This document shows, one piece after another, positions 58,801 to 64,000 of a stretch of DNA of 64,000 nucleotides. Made by a program: the position numbers and the translations under genes. The notes beneath the pieces were generated by a model. It saw only the letters and a list, made by a program, of their open reading frames with translations. It did no database searches and was not told the origin of the DNA. The stretch is from Bryobacteraceae bacterium (lineage in GTDB: Bacteria > Acidobacteriota > Terriglobia > Bryobacterales > Bryobacteraceae): the NCBI GenBank assembly GCA_023384675.1, contig JAHDVK010000009.1, positions 124,001-188,000 of the forward strand, in the 5' to 3' direction. Position 1 is the first letter of the stretch; each line of letters opens with the position of its first letter.

Positions 58801-59592
58801 GTGAATGGCATCCGCCAGAGCAACAACTTCCTGGACACCCTGGGCCATGTCAACTATCACGACATCCAGGTTCTCCTTGAGCGCCGCATGACCCGCGGCT
58901 TCACCAGCACCTTCATGTACACCGGCGCCACCGGCCGCGAGGCGAACTTCTACCTGAACGAGTTCGACGCCGGCCCCAGCGAGCGCATCTCCAACGCTGT
59001 GCGGCCCCACCGCATTGCCTGGTCCGCCATCTACGAACTGCCCTTCGGCAAGGGCCGGACCTTCCTCAAGGATGGCGCCGGCGCCTGGCTGCTCGGCAAC
59101 TGGAACATGAGCTGGGTCTACCAGCGCCAGGGCGGTCCCGCCACCAACTGGGCCAACCGCTTCTTCCACGGCGACATCGACAACATCGGCGCACTGTTCA
59201 ATTCCGCCGAAACCCGCTCCCGCGACCTCCGGCAGTGGTTCGACCCGAATATCGCCTACCGCGGCACCGGCGCCATTCCGCAGGGCTTCCAAGGCTTCGA
59301 AGGCCGCGCCGCCAACCAGCCCGGCAGCTACCACGTCCGGATGTTCCCCGTCCGGCTCGAACAGCTTCGTGAAGACGGCATCCGCAACTGGGACGTCAAG
59401 ATCGAACGCATCTTCCCGATCGTCCCCGAGAAAGGCATCCAGGCGCGCTTCTCGCTCGACATGCTGAATGCCACCAACCACACCAACTTCGGCGGGCCGA
59501 ACCTCGACCCCGCCAGCGGCAACTTCGGCCGCGTCACATCGCAGCGCGGACTGCCGCGCGTGCTGCAGTTCAACCTGCGCGTGGACTTCTAG
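55885..59592 (+). CDS. Oar-like TonB-dependent receptor, tandem copy 2
   Basis: A 1,235-residue paralogue of the preceding gene, collinear from signal peptide (MLRKFTLGICLAALCAAIPLAA) to the C-terminal LQFNLRVDF. The regulatory-like domain, plug and most barrel strands agree residue by residue; differences cluster in short stretches such as the CCGLGPGTNLGPG loop against CCGVGGAAGIAQG in copy 1 and NYPGLAQSNPDLFRYMSGQ against NMASLAQSNPLIYRYMAGQ. These are probably surface loops that touch the ligand. The ribosome-binding site (TCAGGAGGTTTGAATG) is the same as in copy 1. Confidence 0.93.
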   Translation: MLRKFTLGICLAALCAAIPLAAQESRGAITGRVSDTSGGMIPGANVTVTNTATNETRRVSTNETGYYEANFLEPGPYQVAVESGGFKRFVRTGITVNVSTRLEIHVTLEVGGVAETIEVTAEAPLLDTTSASGGRVLDSKNIINLPFSDLNPFALTALAPGMQWTGQPEYRRPFDNGGTSAFNTMGGVGQNEYTIDGMVVTGTNRRVGFTPPADSITEFKLETSNFDASQGFTSGAAINVSSKSGTNRFSGSIFNQHWQQRWNATGHFQRTLWEDRVARGEISPDTQKQATGRSNNYGISVSGPVVLPKIFNGKDKFFWTLTWNGIRQAKAESTSAVNRTVPTAAMKQGDFSALWLAPNGVQRFTVYDPRTTFMDGNVVRRTPFPGNRGVPVLNPVYQFYADLYPTPNDTPGLVTPEGFNNYLAFLMPKDEIFDSFVNRYDYIINDKNRVNFRYQWNDRLADEYDWTYETRKGLHSNGLTRINKGGNVNWLYTINSTNILDANFGISRFEEGSRNLARTAIRPADVGLPAYVDARAGAFPVLPQVNFNNIQQVSGTYPVVGAIGTTGELRIGMTTIKGSHSFKYGWQERRNQWTGLGPGHSGGQYQFRNNWTRASNVDNVSNQHGLDWAGFMMGVPTGLGLDTNDSVFLSTPRRGLYIQDDWRVSSKVRLSLGLRYEREGGIRERFNRGIAGQFLFDLQQPFTEGARAAYAANPIPEMPVSQFNPVGGTAYLGTQGFDTLTRGTHILLPKAGIVYSFDNKTVIRAGYGMYMDTFNPANNNRPDTFGYNQATTTPISTDAGFSFCCGLGPGTNLGPGRTVMHDPFPVRADGTRFDEPFQNRLEGLPRVGRNFNSGVPWDLRPALQQRWRVGIQRELMHNTMLDVSYNGAYSSVPVQQRIDFLPQNEWTTGMLRDQANDNRLNTAVSNPYNIRNYPGLAQSNPDLFRYMSGQGIFTNNVVNRHLLIRPHGFMNGVNGIRQSNNFLDTLGHVNYHDIQVLLERRMTRGFTSTFMYTGATGREANFYLNEFDAGPSERISNAVRPHRIAWSAIYELPFGKGRTFLKDGAGAWLLGNWNMSWVYQRQGGPATNWANRFFHGDIDNIGALFNSAETRSRDLRQWFDPNIAYRGTGAIPQGFQGFEGRAANQPGSYHVRMFPVRLEQLREDGIRNWDVKIERIFPIVPEKGIQARFSLDMLNATNHTNFGGPNLDPASGNFGRVTSQRGLPRVLQFNLRVDF

Positions 59593-59601
59593 CGCTGAGG
59601 G

Positions 59602-59632
59602 AGCGGAGGGCGAATGCGCCTTCCGCTTCTTT
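59602..59632 (+). terminator. Intrinsic terminator after receptor 2
   Basis: AGCGGAGGGCG pairs with CGCCTTCCGCT (11 bp, one G-U), with an AATG loop, followed by TCTTT. It lies 10 bp beyond the stop codon. Confidence 0.85.
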
Positions 59633-59839
59633 ACGCAGCCATCTAAAGATGCTATCCTAGGGTTTTTACGGAGATCATTGAGTTCGAACCTTCGGGTTCA
59701 CCGGGTCATCCTGCGGGCGGCGCCCACCGATGGAGCGCCGGACAGACAGGCTCTGAAAACAACTCCTGAAAGCACTTGCGGCCAAGCGCGGCAGCCCTCA
59801 AAGGCGCCTGACGCTGGCCGCGAATTTTTTGTGGATTGC

Positions 59840-59905
59840 TCACCGCGGCGTAATCAACCCGCCCAGCTTGTCCGCCGCGCCGCCCGCGCATCCACGCTCC
59901 AGGCA
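59840..59905 (-). pseudogene. Remnant of threonine synthase 3' end
   Basis: Bases 59839-59885 match 63695-63741, the end of the threonine synthase gene, at 45 of 47 positions. The minus-strand translation reads GGAADKLGGLITPR and then a stop, exactly as in the intact gene. Upstream of this the similarity fades (an NT...LE-like pattern remains with deletions), so this is a decayed duplicate, not a working gene. Confidence 0.8.
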
Positions 59906-60098
59906 TGGTCCGCAACGCGTGTTCCAAGCCGGTCCGGAGCGAGAACCAGCCTATTCCCGCATAAATCATTGTGGATAATTCTCCAAATTAGTATGAATTC
60001 AATTCATTAAAATATTTAACTATCTAAAGAGTCCATTGAATTACTTTGGAAGAAGACGCTTCCTTGCAGTACGATAAATGAGCCAAGGAGTCTCTTCC

Positions 60099-63000
60099 AT
60101 GCAAAGACTTGCTCTGTTGCTGGTCTGTGTGGCATCAGTATCGCTCGCACAGGAATTCCGTGCTTCCATCTTGGGCCAGGTGACGGATCCGACGGGGGCC
60201 GTCATCCCGGGCGTCAAAGTACGCGCCACCAAGATCGACACAAACGTCAGCCGTGAAGCCGAAACCACAAACGAAGGCTTCTACAATCTCCCCGGCCTGG
60301 ACCCGGGACGGTATAACGTCACATTCACCAAGGACGGGTTCCAGACCGTCCGCCGGAACGAGATCGTGCTCCAGGTGGCCGATCGTCTGCAGATGAGTGT
60401 CAACCTGGAAGTCGGCTCGATCACTCAGGAAGTGACCGTCGTCGGCGAACAGGAGTTGATTCAAACCGCCACCGCCAGCCGCGGCCTCGTCTTCGATCCC
60501 GTGAAAATGCAGGAAATTCCCCTGAATGGCCGCCAGGCTTATATGCTGATGCGCCTGTCGCCCGGTGTGATGTTCACCCAGCGCACCTTCGGCGCCACCG
60601 GCTTTTCCGGCACCCGCGGCTGGGACGTGAACGGCAGTTTCGTCATGAATGGCGGCCGCTCTGGTTCAAACCAGTTCCTTCTTAATGGCGCCCCCATCTC
60701 CAGTGACGGCACCTTCAACCTCTCTCCCAATGTGGAAGCTGTTCAGGAGATGAAGGTGATGGTCAATACCTACGACGTCCAGTACGGACGCTCCGGCGGC
60801 GGGCACGTCAACACCACGTTGAGATCCGGCACCAACGACACGCACGGCTCGTTATTCAACTTCTGGCGAAACCGGGTGCTCGATGCGAACACCCGCCAGA
60901 ATAATGCCCTCGGCGTCGGCCGCGGTTTCCGCAACCAGCACCAGTTTGGCGGCACTGTGGGCTTCGCGCTGCGCAAGGATAAGGACTTCCTCTTCTTCAG
61001 CTTCGAAGGCTGGCGCGAGGTCGTGCCCTTCCCCTCCAATACCAGCGTCCCTCCGCTCGAAATCCGGCAGGGCAATTTCGCCAATTTCACGCCCCAAGGC
61101 CAGACCGGCCCCATCGCCATCTTCGACCCCATGACCTCCCGCCCCTGCGGTGGCGCTGTCACCTGCGTTTCCGGCGGTGTCTTCCGGCGCGACCCCTTCC
61201 CTGGGAACGTCATTCCGGCCAGCCGCATCAACCCAATCGGCCGGAATGTCCTCAGCTACTACCCGGCCCCGAACTTCCAGCCCCAGTCTCTGGTCAACAA
61301 CTTCACCCGCCCCGACAATGTCGGCCGCTACCGCTATGAACAGCCCATGGCGCGCTACGACAAAATCGTCACCGACAACGACCGGCTCTACTTCCTGTTC
61401 ACCTTCCAGGACGGCTCGGAGTTCCGCAACCAGAACGGCTTCGATCCCCCGGCCCAGACCGGCAATATGCGCGGCACGGTCCGGCGAGACCAGAATTATC
61501 TGATCAGCTACGACAAGACGCTCTCACCCACCCGCATTTTCCACATCCAGGCCAATTACAACCGCTTCGAGCAAAACTTCCCGGACGTTTCGGATTACGA
61601 TTTTACCGTGGACAAACTTGGGATGCGCCCGCTGCCCGTTGTCGGCACCTTCCCCACCACGCTCGCCCCGCGCATGGCTGTTTCCGGTTTTGCCAATTTG
61701 TTCGGGAACAATTTCATCAATCAAAGCTCCCGCCAGCAAATCAATTTCCAGGCAAATCTTTCCGAGGTCCGCCGCCGCCACGCGCTTAAGTACGGCATCG
61801 AAATCGCCCAGCTCATCAACCATAACCGCGCCTCCGGCCGCGCCGGCGGCGAATTCGCCTTCGATAACCGCTGGAGCCGCGAATTCTTCGGCGTCAGCCG
61901 CGGCGTCCGCGATGGCAGCTCCGTCGCCGACCTTCTGCTCGGCAACATCGGCAGCGGCTTCATCGCCTTCAACGACACCTTCCTCCGCCGGCAGCCTTAC
62001 TTTGCCGGCTTCATCCAGGACGACTGGAAGGTCTCCCGCACCCTCACCCTGAACCTCGGCCTGCGCTACGACGTCCAGTTTCCCCTGATCGAAATCCACA
62101 ACCGCCTCAACCGCGGCTTCGATTACTCGGGCGTCCAGGCCAACAGCGGCGAGATCCTCGGCCGCTGGCGCGAGATCGCTCCCACCCAGGCGGCCGGTTA
62201 TCCCGCCCCGCCCGACGCCATCCGCGGCGGCCTGCTGTTCGCCAATGTCGGCGGCCAGCCCCGGCGCGTCTACAACTTCGACTACACCAACATCCAGCCC
62301 CGCCTCGGCTTCGCCTGGAATTTCATGGACAAGACCGTCCTCCGCGGCGGCGCCGGCATCTTCCACCGCACCGACACGCGCGGTAACATCGCCACCGGCT
62401 TCAGCCTCAATACCAACTACATCAACACCCTCGATGCCGGGCAAACCCCCTCCAGCGGCATCGGTACCGGCGCCTACTCCCTTACGAATCCCTTCCCTGA
62501 TGGTGTTGTCCGTCCCTTCGGCAACCAACTCGGGCTGGCCACGGGCTTCGGCGCAGGCGTCAGCTTCGATAACCCGAACCGCCCCATCCCGCGTACCCGC
62601 CAGTGGTCCATTACCCTGGAACGCGAACTCCTCTGGGGCATGGTCCTCGAAACCAGCTACGTTGGCTCCCGCACCACCCAGGAGGCCCGCGCCATCCAGA
62701 TCGGGGATATGTCCCAGGCCGACTGGGACCGCGCCCAGGATCCCGCTAATGTCAGTTTCTATCAGCAAGCCGTCCCCAACCCCTTCTTTGGACGCGCCCA
62801 GCCCGGTACCACCCTCAATGCCCAGGCCAATGTCTCACGCCGCGATCTGATGCGCGCCTTCCCCGGCTTCACCAGCGTCGTGGACAACGTCAACCCCTCG
62901 GGCCGCGTCTGGTACCACGCCCTCCAGACCCGCTTCGAGAAACGCATGCTCGGCGACCGCTCCCGCACCGGCGCCCTCACCTGGGTCACCGCCTATACCT

Positions 63001-63620
63001 GGTCCAAAATGATGGAGAACTTCCTCCACAACGACTACGCTCACGGCTGGCGCACAATGGCCAGCCAGGTCACCGGCGAGGACCGCACCCACAACTTTAC
63101 TACCGCCGCCATTTGGGATCTCCCCTTCGGCAAGAACCGCACCTACCTCACCGATATGGCCCCCGCCGCCGAATATATCCTCGGCGGCTGGACCGCGAAC
63201 TTCAACCTCATCTACCAGAGCGGCGTCCCCCTTGGCGCCTGGCGCTCCTGGGAATTCCAGTGCGGTAACCACCGCGCCGGCATCAACCCCACCGAAAGCC
63301 AGTGGTTCTTCAACGACCGCACCCGCTTCGGCGAATGCTGGCGTCAGTTGCGGCCCTTCGAGTACACCCAACTGCCGAACCGTTTCCATCAGCTGCGCAG
63401 CCACACCGCTCCGCAGTTCGACTTCATGGTTTCCAAGAAGTTCAACGTCAACGAAAAATGGTCGGTCGAATTCCGCGGGGAGGCCTTCAATGCCTTCAAT
63501 ACCCCCCTCCGCGGCGACCCGCCCTCCACCAACCCCGCCGGTGCCGACTTCGGCATCCTCCCAGTGGCGCAGTTGAACTTCTCGCGCAACGTCCAACTCG
63601 GGGCCCGCATCCGCTTCTGA
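60099..63620 (+). CDS. Oar-like TonB-dependent receptor, divergent third copy
   Basis: A 1,173-residue receptor. I start it at MQRLALLLVCVASVSLAQ, a good signal peptide with AAGGAG eight bases before; an ATG 21 bp upstream would not add sense. The layout is the same as in the two preceding genes (ILGQVTDPTGAVIPGVKVRA regulatory-like domain, TVVGEQELIQTATASRGLV, plug, barrel, final LGARIRF), but the sequence is clearly different, so it is an older paralogue. A Cys pair (PCGGAVTC) is in the N-terminal barrel part, and others (ECWRQL) near the C-terminus. It is bracketed by a thrC remnant and the intact thrC. Confidence 0.92.
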   Translation: MQRLALLLVCVASVSLAQEFRASILGQVTDPTGAVIPGVKVRATKIDTNVSREAETTNEGFYNLPGLDPGRYNVTFTKDGFQTVRRNEIVLQVADRLQMSVNLEVGSITQEVTVVGEQELIQTATASRGLVFDPVKMQEIPLNGRQAYMLMRLSPGVMFTQRTFGATGFSGTRGWDVNGSFVMNGGRSGSNQFLLNGAPISSDGTFNLSPNVEAVQEMKVMVNTYDVQYGRSGGGHVNTTLRSGTNDTHGSLFNFWRNRVLDANTRQNNALGVGRGFRNQHQFGGTVGFALRKDKDFLFFSFEGWREVVPFPSNTSVPPLEIRQGNFANFTPQGQTGPIAIFDPMTSRPCGGAVTCVSGGVFRRDPFPGNVIPASRINPIGRNVLSYYPAPNFQPQSLVNNFTRPDNVGRYRYEQPMARYDKIVTDNDRLYFLFTFQDGSEFRNQNGFDPPAQTGNMRGTVRRDQNYLISYDKTLSPTRIFHIQANYNRFEQNFPDVSDYDFTVDKLGMRPLPVVGTFPTTLAPRMAVSGFANLFGNNFINQSSRQQINFQANLSEVRRRHALKYGIEIAQLINHNRASGRAGGEFAFDNRWSREFFGVSRGVRDGSSVADLLLGNIGSGFIAFNDTFLRRQPYFAGFIQDDWKVSRTLTLNLGLRYDVQFPLIEIHNRLNRGFDYSGVQANSGEILGRWREIAPTQAAGYPAPPDAIRGGLLFANVGGQPRRVYNFDYTNIQPRLGFAWNFMDKTVLRGGAGIFHRTDTRGNIATGFSLNTNYINTLDAGQTPSSGIGTGAYSLTNPFPDGVVRPFGNQLGLATGFGAGVSFDNPNRPIPRTRQWSITLERELLWGMVLETSYVGSRTTQEARAIQIGDMSQADWDRAQDPANVSFYQQAVPNPFFGRAQPGTTLNAQANVSRRDLMRAFPGFTSVVDNVNPSGRVWYHALQTRFEKRMLGDRSRTGALTWVTAYTWSKMMENFLHNDYAHGWRTMASQVTGEDRTHNFTTAAIWDLPFGKNRTYLTDMAPAAEYILGGWTANFNLIYQSGVPLGAWRSWEFQCGNHRAGINPTESQWFFNDRTRFGECWRQLRPFEYTQLPNRFHQLRSHTAPQFDFMVSKKFNVNEKWSVEFRGEAFNAFNTPLRGDPPSTNPAGADFGILPVAQLNFSRNVQLGARIRF

Positions 63621-63644
63621 GCGGCGCGTGTCCCCGTGACCCGG

Positions 63645-63685
63645 CCGGCCCTGCTCCTCGTGAGGCGCAGGGCCGGTTTCCTTTA
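63645..63685. terminator. Bidirectional terminator-like hairpin
   Basis: CCGGCCCTGC and GCAGGGCCGG form a perfect 10-bp stem with a 12-base loop, followed on the plus strand by TTTCCTTT. It lies between the convergent receptor and threonine synthase genes. Confidence 0.75.
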
Positions 63686-63695
63686 TAAACCCCTC

Positions 63696-64000
63696 TCACC
63701 GCGGCGTAATCAACCCGCCGAGCTTGTCCGCCGCTCCGCCCTCCATCCTGGGGTAGAGCGCCGAATACGCTTCCAGGTACTTCAGGCCCGCGCCGGTGTT
63801 GTAAATGAGCACGCGCTCGTCCGCCTTCAAGAACCCCGACGCGTAAAGCCGCTCCGCCGCCGCTACGCACGCCGCGCCCTCGGGCGCGGCGAACACGCCG
63901 TCGAGCCGCGCAAGACGCGCGCCCGCCTCGAGCGCGGCACGGTCTCCGACGGCCACGCACGTCCCGCCGCTTTGCCGCACGATATCGAGGATCAGGAAGT
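63696..64000 (-). CDS. thrC: Threonine synthase, N-terminal part beyond window
   Basis: The C-terminal ~101 residues of a PLP-dependent enzyme are seen, running off the right edge in an open frame (FLILDIVRQSGGTCVAV). APEGAACVAAAERLYASGFL and LIYNTGAGLKYLEAY are the typical C-terminal threonine synthase segments, where the NTG/GLKY loop follows the last beta strand. The enzyme converts O-phosphohomoserine to threonine. The gene enters from the right, so the PLP Lys is outside. A decayed copy of its 3' end lies 3.8 kb upstream in the window. Confidence 0.85.
   Translation of the reverse strand, partial: FLILDIVRQSGGTCVAVGDRAALEAGARLARLDGVFAAPEGAACVAAAERLYASGFLKADERVLIYNTGAGLKYLEAYSALYPRMEGGAADKLGGLITPR

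Larger units (their letters stand above)
59593..60098. other. Intergenic region between receptors 2 and 3
   Basis: It holds the terminator of receptor 2, a remnant of threonine synthase (listed) and about 150 AT-rich bases before the next gene. I see no intact gene. The AT-rich part (CTCCAAATTAGTATGAATTC and following) is the probable promoter of receptor 3. Confidence 0.5.

Noticed and set aside
55888-59481. 1,197-codon minus-strand open frame opposite TonB receptor copy 2
   Set aside because: It is the mirror frame of a strongly biased receptor gene. Similar antisense frames occur opposite copy 1 and receptor 3, and the predicted protein is a V/A/E/G repeat-like shadow.
1-64000. CRISPR array, prophage, integron or complete insertion sequence
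   Set aside because: I found no regularly spaced repeats, no transposase or integrase gene, and no phage structural genes. The only mobile-looking traces are short palindromic repeats and the thrC remnant.

Overview
The window looks like chromosomal DNA of a high-GC Acidobacteriota, most likely a relative of Solibacter/Bryobacter. The evidence is the gene mix: several ~1,100-1,230-residue Oar-type TonB-dependent receptors with an N-terminal carboxypeptidase-regulatory-like domain, many Tat/Sec-exported enzymes (sulfatases, Gfo/Idh/MocA oxidoreductase, PQQ-type propeller, M19 dipeptidase), a membrane-anchored winged-helix regulator of a type common in that phylum, and glycoside hydrolases. The assignment is an inference from family content, not from a marker gene. 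There are no rRNA genes, CRISPR arrays, complete insertion sequences or phage modules.

Layout. 0-6 kb: end of a membrane protein, tRNA-Arg(TCT), a PhoD-like phosphatase, bacterioferritin, a membrane coiled-coil protein followed by a strongly structured intergenic segment ending in a clear terminator (candidate ncRNA), and an exported M19 dipeptidase. 6-10 kb: a three-subunit molybdenum hydroxylase operon (2Fe-2S with Tat signal, Mo, FAD) with a fourth small Cys-containing protein. 10.4-20.9 kb: a sulfatase, then one long minus-strand leucine operon, leuA-leuB-hicA-hicB-leuC-leuD, apparently running on into a glycoside hydrolase-like gene and an AAC(3)-fold acetyltransferase; a LysR regulator is divergent from leuA. 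A HicAB toxin-antitoxin pair sits inside the biosynthetic operon, and LeuA lacks the usual leucine-binding regulatory domain.

20.9-31 kb: a TonB receptor with a Cys pair in its plug, a TlpA thioredoxin, a GH97 enzyme, a secreted protein, a RelE/HigA-type toxin-antitoxin pair enclosed by a perfect 26-bp inverted repeat, a second sulfatase and a membrane-bound regulator divergent from the next TonB receptor. 31-51 kb: TonB receptor, Gfo/Idh/MocA oxidoreductase, amine-oxidase-like flavoprotein, LexA, FmdB-type zinc ribbon, PBP4-type DD-peptidase, several unknowns, and an operon with a kinase-like/PD-(D/E)XK-like fusion, hypoxanthine phosphoribosyltransferase and an unusual Mur ligase. These are followed by an FAD oxidoreductase, a receiver domain without its phospho-acceptor Asp, a PQQ-type propeller, an NAD-binding protein, a LolA-like protein and an S41 protease.

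51.4-64 kb: tRNA with CAT anticodon, a gamma-glutamylcyclotransferase-like protein, then three large TonB receptors in a row. The first two are close tandem paralogues with the same promoter and ribosome-binding architecture. A decayed copy of the 3' end of threonine synthase lies before the third, and the intact gene (entering from the right edge) lies after it, so the third receptor interval looks like a duplication or insertion scar.
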